A stretch of DNA of 52,554 nt. Origin: Candidatus Butyricicoccus avistercoris (GTDB lineage: Bacteria; Bacillota; Clostridia; Oscillospirales; Butyricicoccaceae). The notes beneath the pieces are model-generated. The model ran no database searches. It was not told the DNA's origin and worked only from the letters and a program-made list of their open reading frames with translations. The stretch lies in NCBI GenBank assembly GCA_019113005.1, contig DXIE01000036.1, forward strand, positions 1 through 52,554. The letters run 5' to 3'. Each line of letters starts with the position of its first letter. The first letter of the stretch is position 1. Of the stretch, positions 46,572 through 52,554 are shown in pieces. Position numbers and translations under genes: made by a program.

Positions 46572-46925
46572 TTAAAGAGCAGCCTTAGCCTTTTCAACAA
46601 GTGCTACGAAAGCAGTGTTATCGTTGATAGCCAGCTCAGCTAACATCTTACGGTTGATTTCGATACCAGCCTTCTTCAGACCGTTCATGAAACGGCTGTA
46701 ATTGATGCCGTTCATCTTGCAAGCTGCGGAGATACGAGTAATCCACAGGCGACGGAAATCACGCTTCTTGTGCTTACGACCGATGTAAGCATACTTAAGG
46801 GACTTCATAACCGCCTGATTAGCAGTTCTAAAGTGGGTAGACTTAGCACCAAAGTAGCCCTTTGCACGCTTTAATATCTTCTTTCTTCTTTTACGGGTCA
46901 TCATTGCGCCCTTAACTCTAGCCAT
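46572..46925 (-). CDS. rplT: 50S ribosomal protein L20
   Basis: A 117-residue 23S rRNA-binding assembly protein; in Firmicutes it also represses its own operon by binding the leader [23 protein letters not shown] is the basic N-terminal extension; [20 protein letters not shown] and [20 protein letters not shown] are the conserved globular part. Length is standard. Start: ATG with TGGAGG upstream. It is the last gene of infC-rpmI-rplT and lies 37 bases after rpmI. Confidence 0.98.
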   Translation of the reverse strand: MARVKGAMMTRKRRKKILKRAKGYFGAKSTHFRTANQAVMKSLKYAYIGRKHKKRDFRRLWITRISAACKMNGINYSRFMNGLKKAGIEINRKMLAELAINDNTAFVALVEKAKAAL

Positions 46926-46962
46926 TTATAAAAACCTCCAGATATTTACTAAATACTTTAAA

Positions 46963-47160
46963 TTACATGTAAGGGATTAGACGCTTTACCTGAGCTACGT
47001 TAGTAGTATCAGCGAAACCTTCCTTACGCAGGTGACGAAGACGCTTAGTGTTCTTCTTAGTTAGAATGTGACGACGGCCAACATGACCACGCTTGATTTT
47101 GCCGTTCTTGGTAACCTTGAATCTCTTCTTAGCACCGCTATGGGTCTTAATCTTAGGCAT
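46963..47160 (-). CDS. rpmI: 50S ribosomal protein L35
   Basis: A 65-residue very basic ribosomal protein ([40 protein letters not shown]), of standard length. Start: ATG with GAGAGGAG upstream. It lies between infC and rplT in the universal order of this operon, 55 bases after infC. Confidence 0.97.
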   Translation of the reverse strand: MPKIKTHSGAKKRFKVTKNGKIKRGHVGRRHILTKKNTKRLRHLRKEGFADTTNVAQVKRLIPYM

Positions 47161-47215
47161 ATTATTAAACTCCTCTCATTGCTTATGTCTGAAAAGTCAG
47201 ACATGCGTTAAAATT

Positions 47216-47734
47216 TTACTTATCCTTTTTAGGTGCCAAGAACATATGCATTTGGCGACCTTCTAGCTTGGGATTTTTTTCAACAGTGCCAACTTCAGCA
47301 CAGAGATCTGCAAAACGCTCAAGCAGATCCAGACCTAGTGAAGAATGAGTAACTTCACGGCCACGGAAACGAACTGAAACCTTGACCTTGTCGCCGCCCT
47401 TTAGGAATTTGCAAGCATTTTTAACCTTAGTGTTAAGGTCGCCAACGTCAATACCTGGAGTTAGGCGGATTTCTTTGATGTCCACAACACGCTGATTTTT
47501 GCGAGCCTCTTTTTCACGCTTTGCCTGTTCAAAACGGAACTTACCATAGTCCATAATACGGCAAACTGGTGGCTGAGCCTGTGGTGCGATTTTAACAAGG
47601 TCCATTCCTCTGTCAATGGCAGCTTCAAGAGCCTCCTTGCTTGACATAATGCCTAGCTGTTCTCCCTCATCGCCAATAAGACGAACTTCCTTGTCACGAA
47701 TTTCTTCATTGATCTGATGTTCCATGCTGCTAAT
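47216..47734 (-). CDS. infC: Translation initiation factor IF-3 (AUU start)
   Basis: A 172-residue factor that binds the 30S subunit, discriminates start codons and prevents premature 50S joining. HQINEEIRDKEVRLIGDEGE is the N-terminal domain, KREKEARKNQRVVDIKEIRL the linker, and VRFRGREVTHSSLGLDLLER the C-terminal domain. The first ATG lies 16 bases from the GGGAGGTG site, too far; an in-frame ATT at 47732-47734 is 8 bases from it and gives the usual start of the family. AUU is the classic start codon of infC, used for self-control by IF-3. First gene of the operon, behind an L20-type leader. Confidence 0.93.
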   Translation of the reverse strand: MSSMEHQINEEIRDKEVRLIGDEGEQLGIMSSKEALEAAIDRGMDLVKIAPQAQPPVCRIMDYGKFRFEQAKREKEARKNQRVVDIKEIRLTPGIDVGDLNTKVKNACKFLKGGDKVKVSVRFRGREVTHSSLGLDLLERFADLCAEVGTVEKNPKLEGRQMHMFLAPKKDK

Positions 47735-47751
47735 ACGAAAGCACCTCCCAA

Positions 47752-47913
47752 AATGGTAATTAACAAAATTTGATGTATGCCTTAGGCATAAAAAAAACGG
47801 ACAGCCGAGCTATCCGAATCAAGACAAAAAAACCCTTATAAAAAGAGATTTTGACGTTCTTGACCCGATTGCTTATGCGGCGGGTGAGGACACTATGTCC
47901 TACTTTGTTTTCC
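47752..47913 (-). promoter_or_regulatory. L20-type leader of infC-rpmI-rplT
   Basis: The minus-strand leader (about 160 bases) begins with an AGGACA-TAG-TGTCCT hairpin, then ACCCG...CGGGT pairing across GCCGCATAAGCAAT, matching the general plan of the Firmicute L20 leader, where L20 mimicry of its rRNA site triggers termination. It ends in the terminator at 47790-47816. Confidence 0.75.
47790..47816 (-). terminator. Leader terminator of infC operon
   Basis: An 8-bp stem (CGGATAGC / GCTGTCCG, one G-U) with a TCG loop, followed by eight T on the minus strand, 55 bases before the infC start. It is the attenuator of the L20 leader. Confidence 0.9.
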
Positions 47914-47919
47914 TCAAAC

Positions 47920-47948
47920 AGTTTATCAGACTTTAAACAGTATGTCAA
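47920..47948 (-). promoter_or_regulatory. infC operon promoter
   Basis: Minus strand -35 TTGACA (47943-47948), 17-base spacer, -10 TAAACT (47920-47925). Confidence 0.8.
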
Positions 47949-48005
47949 GAATTTTTTAAAAAATATTGCACAAAAATATTAAGTAAAAAAATATTAATAG
48001 ACCGC

Positions 48006-48035
48006 TTGACAAATGCATATAGTATAGTGTATCTT
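48006..48035 (+). promoter_or_regulatory. Possible promoter for the DUF1292 gene
   Basis: TTGACA (48006-48011) and TATCTT (48030-48035) with an 18-base spacer. The leader to the DUF1292 start would be about 140 bases; near its end a TGCGTA/TACGCA hairpin (48141-48157) lies just before the ribosome binding site. Confidence 0.45.
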
Positions 48036-48182
48036 TTTTAATCACAGGAAGTCTTTTAATTAAATTACAAAATAGTGTATATTTCAAGAAAACTGTTGAA
48101 ATTTTATGTATTTTGTAATATTCTATGTATATAAAAGAACTGCGTATTTACTACGCACTTGAATTAGGAAGGATTCATTTTT

Positions 48183-48461
48183 ATGAGCGAAGCATTTGGC
48201 AACGATTATGTTGTTCTCACCGACGAGGACGGCAACGAAGTTGAGTTCCAACATATCGATACTGTTGAAGTTGACGGTCAAACTTATATGGCATTTATCC
48301 CAGCTGAACTTGCAGTTGATGAGGAAGCAGAAGTTGTTATCCTTAAAGTAGTTGAAGAAGATGGCGAAGAAATTCTTGCAACTGTTGAAGACGAAGCTGA
48401 AGCTGATAAGATTTTTGAAATCGTCATGGAACGTGTTGAGGACATGTACGAAGAAGAATAA
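48183..48461 (+). CDS. DUF1292 (YrzB-like) protein
   Basis: A 92-residue very acidic protein of the DUF1292 family, widespread in Firmicutes and of unknown function. YVVLTDEDGNEVEFQHIDTV is the usual opening; TYMAFIPAE and EVVILKVVEEDGEE form the beta-rich core; and the C-terminus is a helix rich in Glu (KIFEIVMERVEDMYEEE). Start: ATG with AGGAAGGA upstream. In many relatives the gene lies near ruvX/ireB; here it is followed at once by the candidate 6S RNA, whose promoter may lie inside its last codons. Confidence 0.9.
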   Translation: MSEAFGNDYVVLTDEDGNEVEFQHIDTVEVDGQTYMAFIPAELAVDEEAEVVILKVVEEDGEEILATVEDEAEADKIFEIVMERVEDMYEEE

Positions 48462-48464
48462 TTT

Positions 48465-48665
48465 TCTCCCTACCCTGTTTGACAGTAACCCTTTTTCAAC
48501 CCACATCTCTTATAAGGGATTCCGAATAATCTTTCCATGCGGAGTTGCAGGCCTCCCGTGAATCAAAAACGGACGTTGGAAGCACAGATGTATGGAATAG
48601 GAAACCCACCTGCTCTAACGTGCAGGTTAGCAATGGGGTTGCATCGGCAGTGGTGGGGATTTATT
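48465..48665 (+). ncRNA. ssrS: Candidate 6S RNA
   Basis: A structured segment of about 200 bases with no ORF. The ends pair: TCCCTACC (48467-48474) with GGTGGGGA (48652-48659). Inside are GATGTA with TGCATC, AACCC with GGGTT, a perfect ACCTGC/GCAGGT hairpin, and further short hairpins around 48540-48575. A long closing stem, a central bubble, the size and the following terminator suit 6S RNA, which binds sigma-A RNA polymerase. The call is by overall likeness, not by a covariance model. TTGAGG (48436-48441), 17 bases and TAATTT (48459-48464) could be its promoter. Confidence 0.7.
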
Positions 48666-48674
48666 ATGCCTATT

Positions 48675-48711
48675 AAGCAGTAATGACTTATTGTGTCATT
48701 ACTGCTTTTAT
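48675..48711 (+). terminator. Terminator after the candidate 6S RNA
   Basis: A perfect 13-bp stem (48675-48687 / 48695-48707) with a 7-base loop and a short T-rich tail. Confidence 0.8.
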
Positions 48712-48720
48712 ATTGTTATC

Positions 48721-48762
48721 TTAACAAAAATTTTACATCATTTTTACATTGATTATTTAACA
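48721..48762 (+). promoter_or_regulatory. Distal array of PhoP/PhoB-box-like repeats
   Basis: TTAACA (48721), TTTACA (48732) and TTTACA (48743) are spaced exactly 11 bases apart, with a further TTAACA at 48757. PhoP of Bacillus binds TT(A/T/C)ACA repeats at 11-base period. It lies about 145-185 bases before the next predicted transcript start. Confidence 0.55.
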
Positions 48763-48831
48763 AAATTAAATTGTTATATTTTTATCATATTTTCACACTT
48801 TAAAGCGTTATTATCCCATAAAAGTTATGAT

Positions 48832-48859
48832 TTTACATAAGTTTTATAAAACTTTCACA
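48832..48859 (+). promoter_or_regulatory. Proximal array of PhoP/PhoB-box-like repeats
   Basis: TTTACA (48832), TTTATA (48843) and TTCACA (48854) at exact 11-base spacing end 11 bases before a weak -35 (TTGTTT at 48871-48876), the place where PhoP-type activators bind. Confidence 0.6.
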
Positions 48860-48870
48860 GAAAAACCCCC

Positions 48871-48898
48871 TTGTTTCGCACCTTTCCTGTGATATAAT
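48871..48898 (+). promoter_or_regulatory. Activator-type promoter for the small ORF and ppk
   Basis: Poor -35 TTGTTT (48871-48876), 16-base spacer, perfect -10 TATAAT (48893-48898). A weak -35 next to repeat arrays suggests activation. Confidence 0.6.
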
Positions 48899-48948
48899 AT
48901 ATATGCGGGGTGCTATCTAGTATCAATAACATTATGGAGGTGAATAAC

Positions 48949-49044
48949 ATGCCTTTTAGAATTAGACCTCAAATGCCTGACCGTCCTGATATCGATGACT
49001 TCATTTTTGATGATGATAATTCTACTCAAAAAAGCGAAGACTAA
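48949..49044 (+). CDS. 31-residue small protein upstream of ppk
   Basis: A 31-codon ORF, MPFRIRPQMPDRPDIDDFIF, ending in an Asp-rich, polar tail (DDDNSTQKSED). The ATG has a near-perfect TGGAGGTGAATAAC in front and lies 50 bases after the promoter; a terminator follows 30 bases after the stop. The strong translation signal argues that it is translated. The N-terminal part is Pro/Arg-rich and the C-terminal part acidic; no Cys, no membrane segment. I do not recognise a family. It could be a small effector, or an upstream ORF in a transcript whose main part is regulatory RNA. Confidence 0.6.
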   Translation: MPFRIRPQMPDRPDIDDFIFDDDNSTQKSED

Positions 49045-49074
49045 TCGGTTATCACCTAAGATTTCCGGCGTTTC

Positions 49075-49098
49075 ACCACGTCAAAAACGTGGTTTTTT
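49075..49098 (+). terminator. Terminator after the 31-residue ORF
   Basis: ACCACGT (49075-49081) pairs with ACGTGGT (49087-49093) over a CAAAA loop and runs into TTTTTT. Confidence 0.8.
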
Positions 49099-49156
49099 AA
49101 TGTATTTTTACTCCAGATTATTTGGCTGTAATCTGTTTTATCTATAAATTGTAAAT

Positions 49157-49194
49157 CCGCAGCCAATACTGTTTTGGCTTGCGGTATTTTTTTA
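49157..49194 (+). terminator. Terminator-like hairpin in the ppk leader
   Basis: CCGCAGCCAA (49157-49166) pairs with TTGGCTTGCGG (49174-49184, one bulged T) and is followed by TATTTTTTTA. It ends about 15 bases before the ppk ribosome binding site, so it could be an attenuator. Confidence 0.65.
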
Positions 49195-49219
49195 TTCCTA
49201 GCAAAAAAGGAGAATTATC

Positions 49220-51322
49220 ATGTCAAAAAAACATGAAAGCAAAAAACGACCAAACCTTGATATAAGCTATACTTGCAGCCGTGAGCTTTCATGGCTTCAA
49301 TTTAATAGCCGTGTACTTGAGGAAGCTGAATCTGAAACTGTACCTTTGTTTGAAAGACTAAAGTTTGTATCCATTTTCAGTTCAAATCTTGACGAATTTT
49401 TTATGATTCGTGTAGGTTCTCTCACGGATATAGCTGCAATTCATTCTAAAGATGTGCCAGACAATAAATGTGGTTGGACGGCTTCCCAGCAGCTTGAGCA
49501 TATATATGAAAGCTGTATACCACTTGTTAAAAGGCGTGACAAAGTATTTTCTGAGCTTTCCGATGAGCTTGCAAAAAACGGTGTTGAACAGCTTTCTTAT
49601 AGCAAACTGACAGCCGCTGAAAAAAGATATATTGACCGCTGGTATAAAACAAGAGCTTTGCCTATTTTATCCCCACAGGTTGTTGACCAACACCACCCAT
49701 TCCCTCACCTGCCTAGCGGTCAGTTATATATTGCTGCTCGTTTGCGTTTTGAGGAGCTTTCAATGTTTGGTCTTTTACCTGTTCCAACAGCTCTTCCTGC
49801 TTTTGTACGTTTGCCTGATGAAGATAGTTTACGTTATGTTTTAACCGAAGATATTCTTTTAAGCAAGTTATCCAGCATTTTTAAAGGCTTTAGAGTACAA
49901 TCAAAAGCTATAATCCGTGTTACAAGAAATGCAGATATAAGCCCTGATGATGACGATGATGATATTGAAATCGAACCAGATATGCGTCAAAAGATGAAAA
50001 AACTGCTTAAAAAGCGTATGCGTCTTGCACCTGTACGTCTTGAATATAAGGGAAAGCTGCATAGCTCAACCCGTGAATTTCTGCTTACAAGACTTAATTT
50101 GCACCCTGAGCAAGTATATGAAGTTCAAAGTCCTTTACAGCTCGGCTATGTTTTCTCACTTGAAAGCATGGTAGTTAATAAAGATTTGCTTTATCCTTCT
50201 TGGACTCCTCAGCCATCACCAATGATAACCGCTGATGTGCCTGTATTGCCTCAAGTGCTTGAGCATGATATGCTTTTACATTATCCTTATGAACGAATGA
50301 ACCCATTTTTACGTTTAATTCGTGAAGCATCTTCTGACCCTGATACTGTTTCTATTAAAATTACACTTTATCGTGTAGCAAGACAGTCAAAACTTATCAG
50401 TTATCTGTGTGATGCTGCTGAAAATGGCAAGGAAGTGCTTGTGCTTGTAGAACTTCGTGCAAGATTTGATGAAGAAAATAACCTTGCACTTGCAGAACAG
50501 CTTGAACATGCAGGTTGTAGAGTTATATATGGTATTGAAAACCTAAAAGTACATTCCAAAATCTGTCTTATCACCCGTCAAACCGAAACAGGTACACAGT
50601 ATATTACACAAATTGGCACAGGTAACTATAATGAGAAAACCGCAAAGCAATATACCGATTTATCTCTTATGACTTCTAATAATGCAATCGGTGAAGATGC
50701 AGCAAACTTCTTTCAGCATATGGCACTTGGTATACCTACCACAGAACGTGGTGAACTGCTTATTGCTCCAAATCTGCTTAAAAGCGGTATATTAGAGCTT
50801 ATTGAAGGAGAAATTCAAAAAGCAAATGCAGGTCTGCCAAGCCGTATTATTATGAAATTCAATTCATTGACTGATAGAGATATAATTGATAGATTATCAG
50901 AAGCATCATGTGCTGGTGTGCCTATTGATTTAATTATTCGTGGTATTTGCTGTTTAGTTCCATCTGTTCCTAATAAAACAGAAAATATTACAATTCGCTC
51001 TATTGTTGGTCGTTTCCTTGAACACTCTAGAATTTTCTGTTTTGGTGTGGGCGATGAGGAAAAAATTTATATTGGCTCTGCTGATATGATGACCAGAAAC
51101 ACAGAAAAACGTGTAGAAATTGCTTGTCCTGTATATGATAAAAAATGTATCGAAAAAATACATGATATACTTGATATTTATATGAAAGATAATATTCAAG
51201 CTAGAATACACAATTCACATGGTCATTTGCGTCATTGCAAACGTAAAAATGGCGAGGAAATTATAAACAGTCAGCAAGTCCTTATGGACGAAGCAGTTAA
51301 AAACGCTCCATATATACCATAA
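49220..51322 (+). CDS. ppk: Polyphosphate kinase 1
   Basis: A 700-residue PPK1 that polymerises the terminal phosphate of ATP into polyphosphate. ELSWLQFNSRVLEEAESETV and FERLKFVSIFSSNLDEFFMI are the N-terminal domain; LIREASSDPDTVSIKITLYR and VLVELRARFDEENN form the catalytic PLD-like half, with the autophosphorylated His in LKVHSKICLITR and a second conserved His in FLEHSRIFCFGVGDEEKIYI, followed by GSADMMTRNTEKRVEI. Start: ATG after AAAAAAGGAG. It lies behind two terminator-like hairpins and PhoP-box-like repeats, which would fit control by phosphate supply. No ppx gene is adjacent. Confidence 0.96.
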   Translation: MSKKHESKKRPNLDISYTCSRELSWLQFNSRVLEEAESETVPLFERLKFVSIFSSNLDEFFMIRVGSLTDIAAIHSKDVPDNKCGWTASQQLEHIYESCIPLVKRRDKVFSELSDELAKNGVEQLSYSKLTAAEKRYIDRWYKTRALPILSPQVVDQHHPFPHLPSGQLYIAARLRFEELSMFGLLPVPTALPAFVRLPDEDSLRYVLTEDILLSKLSSIFKGFRVQSKAIIRVTRNADISPDDDDDDIEIEPDMRQKMKKLLKKRMRLAPVRLEYKGKLHSSTREFLLTRLNLHPEQVYEVQSPLQLGYVFSLESMVVNKDLLYPSWTPQPSPMITADVPVLPQVLEHDMLLHYPYERMNPFLRLIREASSDPDTVSIKITLYRVARQSKLISYLCDAAENGKEVLVLVELRARFDEENNLALAEQLEHAGCRVIYGIENLKVHSKICLITRQTETGTQYITQIGTGNYNEKTAKQYTDLSLMTSNNAIGEDAANFFQHMALGIPTTERGELLIAPNLLKSGILELIEGEIQKANAGLPSRIIMKFNSLTDRDIIDRLSEASCAGVPIDLIIRGICCLVPSVPNKTENITIRSIVGRFLEHSRIFCFGVGDEEKIYIGSADMMTRNTEKRVEIACPVYDKKCIEKIHDILDIYMKDNIQARIHNSHGHLRHCKRKNGEEIINSQQVLMDEAVKNAPYIP

Positions 51323-51324
51323 AA

Positions 51325-51360
51325 ATAAAGTGTGATAGCTAAAAAGCTATCACACTTTAT
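51325..51360. terminator. Bidirectional terminator between ppk and the antiporter gene
   Basis: A perfect 16-bp stem (51325-51340 / 51345-51360) with an AAAA loop, A-rich on the left and T-rich on the right, between convergent stop codons. Confidence 0.9.
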
Positions 51361-51362
51361 TT

Positions 51363-52547
51363 TTATGCCTCAGTTGCTTTAGGCTCTCTGCTCATAAAAA
51401 GCTTCAATAATATAGGTGTTACGAGCGTTGTCACAACTACCACAAGCACTATCGCAGGGAATAAATTTGTGTTTATTAGTCCAGCCGCAGCACCTTTTTG
51501 GGCTACAATAAGAGCAACTTCACCACGGGAAATCATACCCACACCAACAGCAAGTGCTTCATGATTTGTAAACTTAAACATTTTTGCACCCAGTCCACAA
51601 CCTACAACCTTGGTTAAAATGGCTATAATTAATAATACTGCTGAAAATACAGCTATTTCAGAATTAAATCCCTCAAGGTTTGTTTTAATACCTATTGACG
51701 AGAAAAATACTGGTGCAAAAAACATATAATTCATAATATTTATTTTCTTTGCTACATATTCACGAAGGTCTAAAATATTACATAATATTATACCCGCAAA
51801 ATATGCACCTGTTATATCAGCAATACCAAAGAATACCTCTGCCACATAAGACATTACAAAGCAGAATGCAAGCGATACAATAGCAAGTCTTCTATGATTT
51901 GCCCAAATGATATCCATTTTTTGAAATGCCTTGTAAAAGATGATGCCAATAATTGCGATGAAAACAAAAAACAACACTATATTTCCCATAACACGAATTG
52001 GCTTAACTGATGGGTCTGCAAAACCTGTTATAACTGTAAGAACAATTATACCTAAAATATCATCTATTACTGCCGCACCAAGAACAGCTGTTCCTACTTT
52101 TCCCTTTAATTTTCCCATTTCTCTAAGGGTTTCAACAGTTATTGATACAGATGTAGCGGTTAAAACAACGCCTATAAACAACGCTTTTAGAAAATCCATA
52201 GGGTCTACTACATCTCTAAAAAAGATTTCATAGCATATTGTACCGCCTATAAGTGGCAAAGCTGCACCTATAACAGCAATAATAAATGATGCAAAACCTG
52301 TTTTCTTAAGCTCGACTAAATCTGTATCCAAACCAGCCAAGAACATAAGCATTATTACACCTATTTCCGATGTCTTAACAAGGAAATCTGTTTCACTTAC
52401 AAAACCAAAAACTGATGGACCAAGCAAAACACCAGCAACAAGTGCACCGACAACCTGTGGCATATGCACACGCTCAGATAAAACTCCCATTGCCTTTGTT
52501 ACAAGCAAAATCACAGCAAGGCTTAAAAGAAAATCATATGATTCCAT
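51363..52547 (-). CDS. Cation:proton antiporter, CPA2 (KefB-like) family
   Basis: A 394-residue polytopic membrane protein of about 12-13 helices exchanging Na+ or K+ for protons. SERVHMPQVVGALVAGVLLG and VIMLMFLAGLDTDLVELKKT are the first conserved repeat; TATSVSITVETLREMGKLKG and VLGAAVIDDILGIIVL hold the ion-binding Asp pair; FFSSIGIKTNLEGF and GMISRGEVALIVAQKG belong to the second repeat. It lacks the C-terminal TrkA-N nucleotide-binding domain of full KefB. The N-terminus looks complete (MESYDFLLSLAVILLVTKAM), but only 7 bases of upstream sequence lie in the window, so promoter and ribosome binding site cannot be judged. Confidence 0.9.
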   Translation of the reverse strand: MESYDFLLSLAVILLVTKAMGVLSERVHMPQVVGALVAGVLLGPSVFGFVSETDFLVKTSEIGVIMLMFLAGLDTDLVELKKTGFASFIIAVIGAALPLIGGTICYEIFFRDVVDPMDFLKALFIGVVLTATSVSITVETLREMGKLKGKVGTAVLGAAVIDDILGIIVLTVITGFADPSVKPIRVMGNIVLFFVFIAIIGIIFYKAFQKMDIIWANHRRLAIVSLAFCFVMSYVAEVFFGIADITGAYFAGIILCNILDLREYVAKKINIMNYMFFAPVFFSSIGIKTNLEGFNSEIAVFSAVLLIIAILTKVVGCGLGAKMFKFTNHEALAVGVGMISRGEVALIVAQKGAAAGLINTNLFPAIVLVVVVTTLVTPILLKLFMSREPKATEA

Positions 52548-52554
52548 TATAAAC

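Noticed and set aside
48123-48506. 127-codon minus-strand ORF over the DUF1292 gene
   Set aside because: Antisense to a recognised gene with good start signals; Phe/Asn-rich translation without motifs.

Overview
The window looks like a chromosomal segment of a low-GC, endospore-forming anaerobic Firmicute (class Clostridia, probably the Ruminococcaceae/Oscillospiraceae side). The evidence is the pair spoIIGA-sigE, a class III fructose-1,6-bisphosphatase, a type III glutamine synthetase, a split archaeal-type glutamate synthase, NifS/NifU-type Fe-S assembly and an rpoB-rpoC / L7Ae-S12-S7-EF-G-EF-Tu block. No phage, IS element, CRISPR array or tRNA was found.

Layout. Bases 1-485 hold three tandem near-perfect sigma-A promoters firing leftward out of the window, as expected in front of an rRNA operon. 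Bases 486-7531 (minus) carry a DUF1015 protein, a large PAS/GGDEF/EAL/GGDEF cyclic-di-GMP protein and a two-component system. Bases 7625-10588 (plus) carry spoIIGA, sigE, an HD hydrolase and yqeC. Bases 10611-11624 (minus) carry a YjdF-like membrane protein and a small Cys-containing protein, followed by fbp (plus). Bases 13843-26249 (minus) carry tuf, fusA, rpsG, rpsL, an L7Ae-like gene, rpoC and rpoB. Bases 26535-35348 (minus) carry an unknown gene, moaA, a candidate small RNA, mfd, nifU, nifS and pyrG.

The most interesting part is the nitrogen-assimilation island at 33707-45046. A leftward operon encodes the three split GOGAT pieces, a type I glutamine synthetase, an ANTAR RNA-binding regulator and, 22 bases further, CTP synthase (a glutamine consumer). 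Divergently lie glnN (type III glutamine synthetase) and an Amt transporter fused to a PII domain. All three leaders (GOGAT operon, glnN, amt) have a hairpin with an AAAGG(T/C) hexaloop that overlaps the 5' arm of an intrinsic terminator. This is the recognition architecture of ANTAR antiterminators, with the regulator encoded in the same cluster. The glnN leader has both canonical hexaloops; the other two have one canonical and one deviant hairpin. The regulator has a receiver domain without the phosphorylation Asp, so its signal is probably not a phosphate.

The right end holds a PpiC foldase and a small Cys-rich gene, the infC-rpmI-rplT operon with an L20-type leader and an AUU start for infC, a DUF1292 gene and a candidate 6S RNA. 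Beyond these is an AT-rich segment with two arrays of TTNACA-like repeats at 11-base spacing (PhoP/PhoB-box style) in front of a promoter, then a 31-codon ORF, ppk (polyphosphate kinase) and a cation/proton antiporter.

Other points worth checking: a separate roughly 120-nt transcription unit at 28011-28177 with its own promoter, a dyad operator inside that promoter, C-rich single-stranded segments and a terminator; and a spoIIG promoter that keeps the unusually long -35/-10 spacing known from Spo0A-activated spoIIG. All calls come from reading the sequence; no database search or folding calculation was run.
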